Positions 8,884 to 17,043 of a stretch of 64,000 bases of DNA are shown here, one piece after another. The number at the start of each line of letters is the position of its first letter. The first letter of the stretch is position 1. Origin of the DNA: Corynebacterium aquilae DSM 44791 (lineage in GTDB: Bacteria; Actinomycetota; Actinomycetes; Mycobacteriales; Mycobacteriaceae). A model generated the notes under the pieces. It had not been told where the DNA came from and did no database searches. It worked only from the letters and a program-made list of their open reading frames with translations. The stretch spans positions 1,449,992-1,513,991 of the forward strand of contig NZ_CP009245.1 in NCBI RefSeq assembly GCF_001941445.1, given 5' to 3'. The position numbers and the translations under genes are program-made.

Positions 8884-11073
8884 TTACGCAGTGCCCTGGG
8901 TGGTTTTCCCGGGGCCCGGGTGGTTGTCAGACAAGTCGACGTGTTCATGATACGCCGAAAGGGCGTCGGTACAGCGATCTGCGACACGCTGGGCGATGTC
9001 TTTTCTTCTGCTCACATAGACGGCGTCGCCGTAGCTGATGAGGAAATCGTCGAGCCAGTCGTGGTCGACGACGTTCATGGTGGCTTTGATCCAGTGCCCG
9101 GCATCGAGCCCGGGGCCGTCGAAGGTGCCGGGGCTAAAGGTCATGGGGACCAGGTCGGCGAGCCAGGCTTTATCGGCGCGTAGTGCTAGTTCGATGGTTT
9201 CGCCGTGTTCGTCGAAGCCGAAGGGGTCGGCGGCGTTGAAGGTTCCGGCGTTGCGGGGGGTGTGTGGTGCGGGGGTGTCGGTGATGTCGCAGGTGAGCAT
9301 CCGGTCGAGGCGGAAGGTGCGGGTGGCTCCTTGTCCCCCATCGCCGGCGTGGGGGTCCCATGCTGATAGGTAGCTGGTGGGGCCGACGGCGAAGATTCGG
9401 GTGGGGGCTATGGTGCGGCTGGTGGTGGCGCCTGCGGCGTTGCGGTAGTCGACGTGCACCATCAGCTGGCTGCGGATGGCGTCGCGCAGCGGGTCGGTGA
9501 TGGTGGTGGGGACGTCGTGGGCGAAGTCTTCGGCCATGATGTCGGCGACGGGTAGTCGGTTGGGCATGAGGGCGCGGAGTTTGTCGGCGGCGGAGGCGAC
9601 GGCTTGGGGGTCAGTGAGTTCGGGCATGGATTCTAGGGTTTCGAGCGCGAGCAGCAGGGTGGACGCTTCCAGGCGGGTGAGTCTGAGCGCGGTGGTCATG
9701 CCTTTGGCGTCGTGGACGGTGACGCTGGAGTAGTCGTGTTCGAGTTCGACGAGGTCGCCGGGGCCCAGGCCGGGTAGGCCGCAGCACCACAGGCGGTTGA
9801 GGTCGTTCAAGATTTCGCGTGGGCTGAGGCCGAGTTCGGCGGCGGCCATCATGATGGATGCGCCGGGGCGCCTGCTGAAGTAGGGAATCAGGTTGAGCAT
9901 GCGCACGATGTCGGCGAGTCGGGCGGTGCTGAAGGTGGTTTTTTTCTCTGTGCTGGTGGCTGTGGGTTGTTCGGCGGGGCTAAATGGGGGGATGTGGTCT
10001 TTGAGGGTGGTGTGGGCGTGGTGGCGGGCGCTGCGGATGCGGGCGACGATCTCGGAGGTGATGTCGTCGGTGAGATCTGTGGGGGTGCTAGTGGTGCTGG
10101 GGGTGCTGGTGGTTTTGGTGGTGGGCGTGGGTGTTGGGCTGGCGTGGGTGGCGTGGGTGAGCCGGACTGCGGGGGCGTGTGCGGCAAGCGCGGCGATGAG
10201 TGCTTCGCGGTCGACTGCGCGCAGGGTTTTTGTGGTGGGGTGTTGGTTGGTGGTGGGCCGGTCGCCGAGGGCGTTGGCGCAGGCCGCGACGGCGGCTGCG
10301 GGGCCGGCGATGGTGGCGTCGACGATGCTGCGCAGCGCGATCAGGGAGTCCATGACGAGGCGGGCGGGGGTGGTGTCGGTTGGGGCTTGGTGGGTGGCGG
10401 TGCGGGCCCCGCCCAGGGTGATGTTGCTGATGCGGGTGATGCGGAAGCTGCGGGGCTCTGCGCGGTCGTTGTCGAATCCGAGGAGGTAGACCCGTTGTCT
10501 GAGGGGCACTAGTGCCCAGGGGTCCATGTCGCGTTGGGTGCTGGGCGCTGCGGGGTGGGCTTGGTAGGTGAAGGTGATGCGGCTTTTGCTGGCGATGGCG
10601 CGGCTGATGTTTTCGACGGTGGTGGCGGAGACGTGGCCGAGGTCGCCGTGGGCGAGGGCTGCGGGCTGGGTGGTGGTGTTGTTGCGGGCTCCGGAGGCGG
10701 CGATTTTGGTCCAGGCGGATTGTGCGAAGCTGCCGAGTTGTGCGGACAGTCCCAGGGTGGTGGTCAGTGCGATGACTGCGGCTTCTTCGGCGGTGAATTC
10801 GACCTGTTCGAGGCCGTATTTGTCGTTGGCGAGTTGGTATTGCTGTTCGGTGCTGCCGGGGATGGGTTGGGCGGCGACGGGAACGCCGACGAGTTTGAGG
10901 GTTTGGCGGTCTTTGCGGAAGGTCGTTTTGAAGCTTTGTTCGGTCAGGTGCCCGTAGCCGTGGACGTGGGTGCGAATCCATTCGCCGCTGCGCCAGGTGT
11001 GGTTGTCGCTGGCGTCTTTGAGGGCGAAGGTGAGGTTCGTGAGCCGTTCGAGGACGACGTTGGGTTCAGTCAT
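8884..11073 (-). CDS. pafBC: Fused PafB-PafC WYL-domain transcriptional regulator
   Basis: One 729-residue frame holds two consecutive PafB/PafC-type proteins. Residues 1-330 form a PafB-like half: an N-terminal winged-HTH starting VVLERLTNLTFALKD and a WYL domain with DPWALVPLRQRVYLLGFD. A Thr/Pro/Ser-rich linker (about 310-350) precedes the PafC-like half (about 385-720), which has a second helix-turn-helix (ARLADIVRMLNLIPYF) and a second WYL domain with ARTFRLDRMLTCDIT. In mycobacteria PafB and PafC are separate proteins that together activate the RecA-independent DNA-damage response; fused forms are known in some actinobacteria. It follows pafA by 31 bases and is probably co-transcribed with it. 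Confidence 0.9.
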   Translation of the reverse strand: MTEPNVVLERLTNLTFALKDASDNHTWRSGEWIRTHVHGYGHLTEQSFKTTFRKDRQTLKLVGVPVAAQPIPGSTEQQYQLANDKYGLEQVEFTAEEAAVIALTTTLGLSAQLGSFAQSAWTKIAASGARNNTTTQPAALAHGDLGHVSATTVENISRAIASKSRITFTYQAHPAAPSTQRDMDPWALVPLRQRVYLLGFDNDRAEPRSFRITRISNITLGGARTATHQAPTDTTPARLVMDSLIALRSIVDATIAGPAAAVAACANALGDRPTTNQHPTTKTLRAVDREALIAALAAHAPAVRLTHATHASPTPTPTTKTTSTPSTTSTPTDLTDDITSEIVARIRSARHHAHTTLKDHIPPFSPAEQPTATSTEKKTTFSTARLADIVRMLNLIPYFSRRPGASIMMAAAELGLSPREILNDLNRLWCCGLPGLGPGDLVELEHDYSSVTVHDAKGMTTALRLTRLEASTLLLALETLESMPELTDPQAVASAADKLRALMPNRLPVADIMAEDFAHDVPTTITDPLRDAIRSQLMVHVDYRNAAGATTSRTIAPTRIFAVGPTSYLSAWDPHAGDGGQGATRTFRLDRMLTCDITDTPAPHTPRNAGTFNAADPFGFDEHGETIELALRADKAWLADLVPMTFSPGTFDGPGLDAGHWIKATMNVVDHDWLDDFLISYGDAVYVSRRKDIAQRVADRCTDALSAYHEHVDLSDNHPGPGKTTQGTA

Positions 11074-11104
11074 GGCTGAGGGGGTTGGTCCTTGGGGTGG
11101 GTGG

Positions 11105-12514
11105 TTAGGGAGCGCCGGTGATGGTGTTGATGAGTTCGTCGAGTTCTGGGTAGTCGGTTTGGAAGGGGTCGAGCATGTCGACGCTTGCGGGCTCGGGGCG
11201 CGATATTGCGCAGCGGGTCCAGTCGACGCTGGCTGGGATGTCGCTTCCTTTGATGGCGTGGAGGAATTTGCCGCGGGCGTGGGCGCGGGTGGTGGTGGGT
11301 GCTTGTGTGACGGCGCTGGCGATGTCTTGGTCGCTGATGAAGGTGTCCATCAGGTTTTTCTGTGCCAGGATGCTGCCGAGCCCACGGCCGGGGCGGATGT
11401 CGTGGTAGGCCAAATCCAGGCGCAGCAGTTTGGGGTGGTCCAGGGGGAGGTTTTGGCTGTGTTGGTAGCGCTGGATGAGCTGGTATTTGATGATCCAGTC
11501 GATTTCGGTGCCGACTTCGTGTAGCTGACCGCTGTCGATGGCGTCGAGGGTGCGTTGCCACAGGTCGAGGGCGGCGGCGAGGTCTGGGTCGGGGGTGCGG
11601 TTGGCGTAGTAGGCGGTGGCCGCGTCGAGGAAGGTGCGTTGGACTGCGAGTGCGTTGGTGTGGGTTCCGTCTGCCAGCGCGATGGGGGTGGTGCCGGTGA
11701 TGTCGCGGGCGATGTCGCGAATGGCGCGGGAGGGGTCGGCGAAGTCGAAGTCCAGCCCGGGGGTTTTGGCTTCCAGCATTTCGAGGACGAGCAGGGTGGA
11801 GCCAATTTTGAGGCGGGTGGTTGGTTGGGCGATGGTGGAGTCGCCGACGATGACGTGCAGCCGCCGGAAGCGGTGGGAATCGGCGTGGGGTTCGTCGCGG
11901 GTGTTGATGATGGGCCGGGAGCGGGTGGTGGCGCTGGACACGGCGTCCCACACGTGGTCGGCGCGCTGGGAGATGCAGAAGCCGAGCCCGTAGTCTTTGC
12001 TGGGGCTGGCGGGGTGCGGGCGGTAGATCTTGCCGGCCCCGCAGATCAGTTGCCGGGTGATCAAAAACGGCACGAGTTGCATGCTCAACGCTTTGAGGAC
12101 GACGTCGCGGGCGACGAGGTAGTTTTCGTGGCAGCCGTAGGAGTTTCCCAGCGAGTCGACGTTGTTTTTGAACAGGCTGATCTCCCCGCCGATGCCTTCC
12201 CGGGCGAGTCGTTGTTCGGCGTCGATGGCTAGTTCGTTGAGGATGGCGTCCCCGGCGAGGTCGTAGGTGAGCAGCTGCCGGACGGAGTCGCACTCGGGGG
12301 TGGCGACTTCCGGGTGGGATCCGACGTCGAGGTAGAGCCGGGAGGAGTTGGGGGTGAAGATGTTGGAGGCCTGGTATTGCTCCACCACGGGGCGAAACAG
12401 GTAGCGGGCGCTGTCATCCGGGCTCAGGCGCCTGGATCCATCCTGGGTGCAGGTGATGCCGTATTCAGTTTCGATGCCCATGATGCGGCGCGTGAAAACG
12501 GATGACGGTGCCAT
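11105..12514 (-). CDS. pafA: Pup-protein ligase PafA
   Basis: A 469-residue glutamine-synthetase-fold enzyme that joins the C-terminal Glu of deamidated Pup to substrate lysines using ATP. Signature segments are RRIMGIETEYG (about 9-19), LYLDVGSHPEVATPECDS, the magnesium/ATP site around FKNNVDSLGNSYGCHENYL, and ATTRSRPIINTRDEPHAD. It lacks the Dop-specific loop present in the paralogue at 15469-17013. The chosen ATG has GGGAGG eight bases upstream, overlapping the pup stop region. It lies three bases downstream of pup, so the two are translated from one message. No prcB/prcA genes intervene, unlike in Mycobacterium. Confidence 0.96.
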   Translation of the reverse strand: MAPSSVFTRRIMGIETEYGITCTQDGSRRLSPDDSARYLFRPVVEQYQASNIFTPNSSRLYLDVGSHPEVATPECDSVRQLLTYDLAGDAILNELAIDAEQRLAREGIGGEISLFKNNVDSLGNSYGCHENYLVARDVVLKALSMQLVPFLITRQLICGAGKIYRPHPASPSKDYGLGFCISQRADHVWDAVSSATTRSRPIINTRDEPHADSHRFRRLHVIVGDSTIAQPTTRLKIGSTLLVLEMLEAKTPGLDFDFADPSRAIRDIARDITGTTPIALADGTHTNALAVQRTFLDAATAYYANRTPDPDLAAALDLWQRTLDAIDSGQLHEVGTEIDWIIKYQLIQRYQHSQNLPLDHPKLLRLDLAYHDIRPGRGLGSILAQKNLMDTFISDQDIASAVTQAPTTTRAHARGKFLHAIKGSDIPASVDWTRCAISRPEPASVDMLDPFQTDYPELDELINTITGAP

Positions 12515-12517
12515 GAC

Positions 12518-12706
12518 TTATTGGCCTCCCTTTTGGACGTAGCCTCGCACGAATTCTTCGGCGTTGTTTTCGAGCAGGTCATCAATCTCGTCGAGCAGGT
12601 CGTCGGCGCCTTGGGTGTTGAGTTGGGCCTGACCTGCGTGCAGTTCCTCCGGGGTGTCGTCCTGGGGATCTTTGCCGCCGTGGAGATGGGTGTGCTGTGT
12701 GCCCAT
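12518..12706 (-). CDS. pup: Prokaryotic ubiquitin-like protein Pup
   Basis: A 62-residue, acidic, largely disordered protein ending YVQKGGQ. The GGQ end means that it must be deamidated to GGE by Dop before PafA can ligate it. The helix that docks to ARC and the enzymes is visible as DDLLDEIDDLLENNAEEFVRGY (about 35-56). Length matches the family (about 60-70 residues). AGGAAAGG lies about eight bases before the ATG. It is first in the pup-pafA-pafBC set, while dop and arc are transcribed from further upstream, beyond an oppositely oriented gene. Confidence 0.97.
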   Translation of the reverse strand: MGTQHTHLHGGKDPQDDTPEELHAGQAQLNTQGADDLLDEIDDLLENNAEEFVRGYVQKGGQ

Positions 12707-12730
12707 GCGTGCCGCCTTTCCTGGTTGTGG

Positions 12731-12757
12731 CTGCAGTGGCTGCAGTTACTGCAGTGG
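12731..12757. repeat. Three tandem 9-bp repeats, CTGCAGTGG type
   Basis: CTGCAGTGG, CTGCAGTTA and CTGCAGTGG follow head to tail, 25 bases upstream of the pup start codon, in its likely leader. Each unit contains a CTGCAG palindrome. Confidence 0.8.
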
Positions 12758-12770
12758 TTGGTCAATATGT

Positions 12771-12806
12771 CTAGTGAGGCTAGTGAACCTAGTGAACCTA
12801 GTAAAC
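12771..12806. repeat. Four tandem 9-bp repeats, CTAGTGAAC type
   Basis: Units CTAGTGAGG, CTAGTGAAC, CTAGTGAAC and CTAGTAAAC run head to tail 65-100 bases upstream of pup. They have the same 9-bp period as the neighbouring CTGCAGTGG set but a different sequence. Confidence 0.85.
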
Positions 12807-13003
12807 ACTGCCATCTTGCCCTTTAAGCGCGGGTGGTGGGTTTCACCGCGCGCAGCGGGCACCGGAACTGTGGATGGTGTGCTTGATGTGAAAGTTGTGA
12901 AAGTTGGCGGTGTGACTTTATACGGTCCGGGGGTGAATGTGGGGGTAAGGCGGGTGCGGTGGGTAGCCCAGCTTGAGAAGTATTCGGATACGCTAACTTT
13001 GTT

Positions 13004-13022
13004 TGTGCCAAGCCTTACCTAG
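13004..13022. promoter_or_regulatory. Possible DtxR (iron) operator half-site
   Basis: By eye 12 of 19 positions match the corynebacterial DtxR box TTAGGTTAGCCTAACCTAA, concentrated in the right half AAGCCTTACCTA; the left arm is poor. It lies about 130 bases before the GTG of the HtaA-domain gene, where iron control would be expected. Weak evidence. Confidence 0.25.
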
Positions 13023-13154
13023 ATTTGTGTTTGGTCAGGGGTTTAGTATTTCAGTCCCCTGGCCTCCCAAAAATTCCTAGACCACACTAGTGGTAGCGCG
13101 CAGCACACAGTTAAGACCCCCAACCACTCCCCGACCACGAAGGAACACCCCACA

Positions 13155-15389
13155 GTGTCCCACCGCCGTTTACGCCGCATCCTCCCCGCCTCGCTGGCCA
13201 CCGCCGCCCTGATGAGCACCGGCATCATGCTCGCGCCGATTTCCGTTGCCCCCGCACATGCCGACCAGAACTCCACCATCGGGCTCGTTCCGGGCGACGG
13301 CCCACAGGATTACGCCGCCGAAACCCTGGCCTTAAAGTGGCAGATCCGCCCCTCCTTCAACTCCTACGTCGGGGGTCCCTCCCGGGTGCTTGACGGCCTG
13401 CGCTACGATGCCGGCACCTACTACTGGCCGTTTAAAGACGTCACCACCTCGGGCACCAAGGTCTCCTTCAACTATGGCGGCACCGTCAACTACCAGAAAT
13501 ACTGCGCCGACGCCGAAAACCCCAAGCGTGGCGCCTGCGACATGGACCTGACGATCTCCAACCCCAGCGTGGTGGTCGACACCGAAACCCACAAGGCTGT
13601 CCTGCAGGCCACCGTCCACACCATCGACTACACCAGCAAGCAGTGGTCGGGGCCCGCGATCGTAGAGCTCGCCGATGTGAAAATGCCCACCGGCAGCTTT
13701 AATGTCACCGGCAGTGGCGACAAAGCCATCACCACCTGGCGCGGCCTGTCCAGCACCCTGACCGCCGCCGGTAACAAGGCCTTTTCAAACTTCTACGAGG
13801 CCGGCTCCCCCATGGGTGATGTGGCCTTCAGCTACCAGGGCACGGTCGATGTCTCCGGGGAGGCCGCCCCGTACACCATCGCCAGCCACTTCAACACCAA
13901 CAAGTCCTGGTCCAAAGCCAACGCCCTGTACACCACCACAAGCAACAAGCTGGTTCACATCACCGACGCCGGCTGGGATGGCGCGCGCATCGAACTGATC
14001 GACCCAGCCACCTCCACCATCGTCGCCTCCGAAGACACCGCACGCATCCCGGCTGCCTTCTCCGCCTTCGACCCCGCCAGCAACACCCTCTACTACCTCG
14101 TCAAGGGCGAAGACGAAAAGCCCAACACCGTCTACACCCGCACCATCAGCGACAGCGGCCTGGGCACTGAGGCAGTTCTCGGTGAGGTTCCTGGTGCAGC
14201 AACCGGCCTGGCCCTGTCCACCACCGGCAAACTCGCCGTACTGACCGGCGGCGACGACGCCGCCCTGACCGAACTGGACACCACCACCAAAGCCGCACAA
14301 ACCTTCGCGCTGCCCGCCCCGTCGACCCTGTTCGACCTGGATGCGGAAAACTACTCCAACGACTTCTACGGCAGCACCTTCTTCGGCGCCGACAACAGCC
14401 CGCTGCGCGCCCTGCCCGACGGCAGCTACGTCTACGCCTACGGCCACCTGCTGCAGTTGCCCGGCGAGAAAACCAAGCCCGCCCCGCCGCTGCACATCAT
14501 CCCCCGCAAAGACAACCCCGTCGTCCCCATCACCGCCGGCGAGAAGTTCGCTGAAGGCAACCGCAGTGCCCGCGGCGTCCAAGTACTCGGCAACAATATC
14601 GCCATCTACAACAGCTCCGCCGACACCAGCAGCAAAACCTACTCCGGTATCGACATCTACCGCTACGACAACGGCAACTTCACCCTGGTCAAAGCCCTGC
14701 GCGGCGAGCCCTACATGTCCAAGGTCGCAGGCTTCGAATTCACCCCCGAAGGCAAAGCCATCGTGGTCTCCGAAGCCGCCGGCACTGCCACCATCATCGA
14801 TCCCACAACCGGTGACGCCGAAACCACCATCAACCTCGGCCCCGGAATGAAAGACACCGGCGGAAGCGGCGACGCCCTCGCCCTCGGTAAAAACGGCGAA
14901 ATCTACATCGGTGAAATCTACACCGAAAACTACGAGGAATACTTCAGCCTCATCCGACTTGAGCCCACCAACACCGACGGCACCCAGCGCAACACCACCC
15001 TCAAGCCGGTACGCATGGGAGCCTTCGATGAGCCGATCGAAGACCCCAGCCCCGTCGAGACCACCCCGCCTAACACCGCGGATCCTGCGCCTCAGCCCAC
15101 CACCCCGGCCGATAAACCTGCCGACAAACCGGCAGGAAAACCCGGAAAAAAGCCTGCCGACAAGCCCACCACCCCGGGCAAGGACAGCAACTCGACCACC
15201 CCGGGTGAGAACACCAGCAGCGGATCCAGCGAACAAACCTTCAAAAACTCCTGGTTCGATGCCACCGTCGCCTTCTTTGCCTCACTCGGTGCCCCCACCT
15301 GGCTGCAAACCTTCTTCGGCCAAATCTCCGGCGCCATCTACTGGCTTTTTGCACCACTAATGGCAACCATCAATAGCTTCTCCAGCTAA
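13155..15389 (+). CDS. Secreted HtaA-domain haem-binding protein with beta-propeller region
   Basis: GTG start with GAAGGA ten bases upstream; 744 residues. Residues 1-36 are a signal peptide ending APAHA. Residues 55-220 match the HtaA domain: LKWQIRPSFNSYVGG (Tyr71 at the position of the conserved haem-ligating Tyr), GTYYWPF, SFNYGGTV and MDLTISNPSVVV. About 240-625 look like a YVTN/NHL-type beta-propeller made of repeating units such as LVHITDAG, TLYYLVKG, IVVSEAAGTATIIDPTTG and GEIYIGEIY. A Pro/Lys/Thr-rich linker (about 630-695) leads to a hydrophobic aromatic C-terminal segment without a sortase motif or a clear basic anchor. HtaA domains bind haem at the corynebacterial surface. It lies between dop and pup but on the opposite strand, so it is not part of their operon. 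Confidence 0.82.
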   Translation: MSHRRLRRILPASLATAALMSTGIMLAPISVAPAHADQNSTIGLVPGDGPQDYAAETLALKWQIRPSFNSYVGGPSRVLDGLRYDAGTYYWPFKDVTTSGTKVSFNYGGTVNYQKYCADAENPKRGACDMDLTISNPSVVVDTETHKAVLQATVHTIDYTSKQWSGPAIVELADVKMPTGSFNVTGSGDKAITTWRGLSSTLTAAGNKAFSNFYEAGSPMGDVAFSYQGTVDVSGEAAPYTIASHFNTNKSWSKANALYTTTSNKLVHITDAGWDGARIELIDPATSTIVASEDTARIPAAFSAFDPASNTLYYLVKGEDEKPNTVYTRTISDSGLGTEAVLGEVPGAATGLALSTTGKLAVLTGGDDAALTELDTTTKAAQTFALPAPSTLFDLDAENYSNDFYGSTFFGADNSPLRALPDGSYVYAYGHLLQLPGEKTKPAPPLHIIPRKDNPVVPITAGEKFAEGNRSARGVQVLGNNIAIYNSSADTSSKTYSGIDIYRYDNGNFTLVKALRGEPYMSKVAGFEFTPEGKAIVVSEAAGTATIIDPTTGDAETTINLGPGMKDTGGSGDALALGKNGEIYIGEIYTENYEEYFSLIRLEPTNTDGTQRNTTLKPVRMGAFDEPIEDPSPVETTPPNTADPAPQPTTPADKPADKPAGKPGKKPADKPTTPGKDSNSTTPGENTSSGSSEQTFKNSWFDATVAFFASLGAPTWLQTFFGQISGAIYWLFAPLMATINSFSS

Positions 15390-15402
15390 ACCGCCACCAC
15401 AA

Positions 15403-15450
15403 CACCACGGGCCTGCACACAACACCTCACGGTGCGTGCAGGCCCGTAGT
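15403..15450. terminator. Hairpin between convergent genes
   Basis: ACGGGCCTGCAC (15407-15418) pairs perfectly with GTGCAGGCCCGT (15436-15447), extended on both sides past one mismatch by CAC/GTG. It separates the HtaA-domain gene (plus) and dop (minus) and could stop transcription from both sides, though T-runs are absent. Confidence 0.65.
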
Positions 15451-15468
15451 GTATCCCCGCCCGAAGGG

Positions 15469-17013
15469 CTAAGACCCCAACACCGTCACCCACTGCGGGC
15501 GCAGCCTGGTGAAAGCAGCAATGACCTCACCAACACTCACGCAATCATCCGCAGTGTCAAACAACGCCACCAGCTCTGACGGTAGATCCACCCCGTCACC
15601 AAGCGCCAAACGCACCAGCTCCCCGTCATCGTCACGGAGGATCACACTATCCCAATTGGCGGAAACCACCCGGTCAGCTACACAACGCATCAAACCCCCG
15701 CGCAGCGCCGCACGCGTCGAGGACGGTGCCTGCCGCATCGCCCGCACAATCTCATCCTCAGCAACCACAGTGCGCATCAACCCCCGCCGCACCAAGGCGT
15801 AATACAGCCCCTTTGTCGGATCCAGATCCGCATACTGCAAATCCACCAACTGCATCTTCGGGTCATCCCACGCAACACCTTGTGCGTGATAGCGGTTCAA
15901 CAAACTCAGCTTCGCAGTCCAATCCAACATGTCGGCGGTCGACAAAGGATCCCGCTCCAACTTGTCGAGGACCTCCACCCACAACTCCACAATGCGGCGA
16001 GCCTCAGGCGAATCCGCCTTAACCCGGGCGGCATACTCGCGCTGAATCTCGATCGCAGTACGGGCGCGACCATCGGCCAACAACAAGGGAGTCTTCACCT
16101 CGAGATCCCGGGAGACCACCCGCACCGCATCCACCGGGCGAGCCAGCGAAAGATCCGAAAAATCCACCCCCGACTCAATCGCCGAAATCACCAACTCGCT
16201 CGTCCCCAACTTCAGCAAGTTAGAAAACTGCGACATATTCGCATCGCCAATGATGACGTGCAAACGCCCAAAGCGATCTTTATCGGCATGCGGCTCATCA
16301 CGAGTATTGATAATGCCCCGGTTCAGCGTGGTCTCCAGGGAAATCTCCTGCTCGATATAGTCAGCGCGCTGACTGATCTGGAAACCCGCCTCCTGACTAT
16401 GGGTGCCCAACCCCACCCGCCCGGCGCCACAAAAAATCTGGCGGGTAACAAAGAAAGGAATCAGGCCGGCAGCCAAGCAAGAAAAATCCGTCTCCCGCGA
16501 ATACTGGTAATTCTCGTGGGACCCATAGCTGGCCCCCTTCCCATCGACGTTGTTTTTATAGATCTTCAACTCCGGGCACGGCGGATGCCCCTCCAACGCG
16601 GACTCCCCACGGGCAGAACGCCGCCCACACACCTCGGCGGCCTCCCACATGATGCGATCCCCCGCCTGGTCATACACCATCGCATCAAAAGCCGAGGTGG
16701 TCTCAGGGGCTGAATACTCCGGGTGCGCATGATCAACATAAAAGCGCGCCCCATTGCCCAACACCATGTTCGCCACCCCAATCCCATCGGCAGCAACCAC
16801 CGGGGTGGAATGATAACGACGCAAATCAAATCCACGGGAGTCCTTCAACGGCGACTCCCCGGCGAAATCCCACTGGGTGCCCCTTGTCGCATGGGCCACG
16901 CTGTCAAGCGCATACCCCACCACAACATGAGTGGAGGTAATGATCGGGCTTGCGAACGCATCACCCGGGGTGGCGATACCGTACTCGGTTTCCGTACCCA
17001 AAATTCGGCCCAT
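15469..17013 (-). CDS. dop: Pup deamidase/depupylase Dop
   Basis: A 514-residue paralogue of PafA. The start MGRILGTETEYGIATPGD has GAGGAG upstream. It contains the Dop-specific insertion (about residues 40-75, including WDFAGESPLKDSRGF) absent from PafA, then FYVDHAHPEYSAPETTS, KIYKNNVDGKGASYGSHENYQYSR and IINTRDEPHADKDRFGRLHV. Dop converts the C-terminal Gln of Pup to Glu and removes Pup from substrates. It lies 30 bases downstream of arc on the same strand, so the two are one unit. It is needed here because Pup ends in GGQ. Confidence 0.96.
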   Translation of the reverse strand: MGRILGTETEYGIATPGDAFASPIITSTHVVVGYALDSVAHATRGTQWDFAGESPLKDSRGFDLRRYHSTPVVAADGIGVANMVLGNGARFYVDHAHPEYSAPETTSAFDAMVYDQAGDRIMWEAAEVCGRRSARGESALEGHPPCPELKIYKNNVDGKGASYGSHENYQYSRETDFSCLAAGLIPFFVTRQIFCGAGRVGLGTHSQEAGFQISQRADYIEQEISLETTLNRGIINTRDEPHADKDRFGRLHVIIGDANMSQFSNLLKLGTSELVISAIESGVDFSDLSLARPVDAVRVVSRDLEVKTPLLLADGRARTAIEIQREYAARVKADSPEARRIVELWVEVLDKLERDPLSTADMLDWTAKLSLLNRYHAQGVAWDDPKMQLVDLQYADLDPTKGLYYALVRRGLMRTVVAEDEIVRAMRQAPSSTRAALRGGLMRCVADRVVSANWDSVILRDDDGELVRLALGDGVDLPSELVALFDTADDCVSVGEVIAAFTRLRPQWVTVLGS

Positions 17014-17043
17014 GACAACTCCTCGTGCTGGAATAAAAAGCTT

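Larger units (their letters stand above)
12707..13154. other. Divergent intergenic region between pup and the HtaA/propeller gene
   Basis: 448 bases without a convincing gene. It must hold the pup promoter (minus strand) and the promoter of the plus-strand gene at 13155. It contains two short nonamer tandem repeats (12731-12757 and 12771-12806), a doubled TGAAAGTTG around 12890-12913, and a possible DtxR half-site at 13004-13022. GAAGGA at 13139-13144 is the ribosome site of the downstream GTG start. Confidence 0.6.

Noticed and set aside
12707..12765. 20S proteasome genes near pup
   Set aside because: pafA follows pup after three bases and all other frames of the locus are accounted for, so prcB/prcA are absent here.
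12731..12806. CRISPR-like array upstream of pup
   Set aside because: Units are 9 bp with no spacers, and there are no cas genes.
13785..15236. 483-codon minus-strand frame opposite the HtaA/propeller gene
   Set aside because: Gly/Val-rich translation typical of antisense frames; the sense product has a signal peptide and domains.
14900..15389. LPXTG sorting signal at the end of the HtaA/propeller protein
   Set aside because: No LPxTG, and the hydrophobic segment is not followed by a basic tail.
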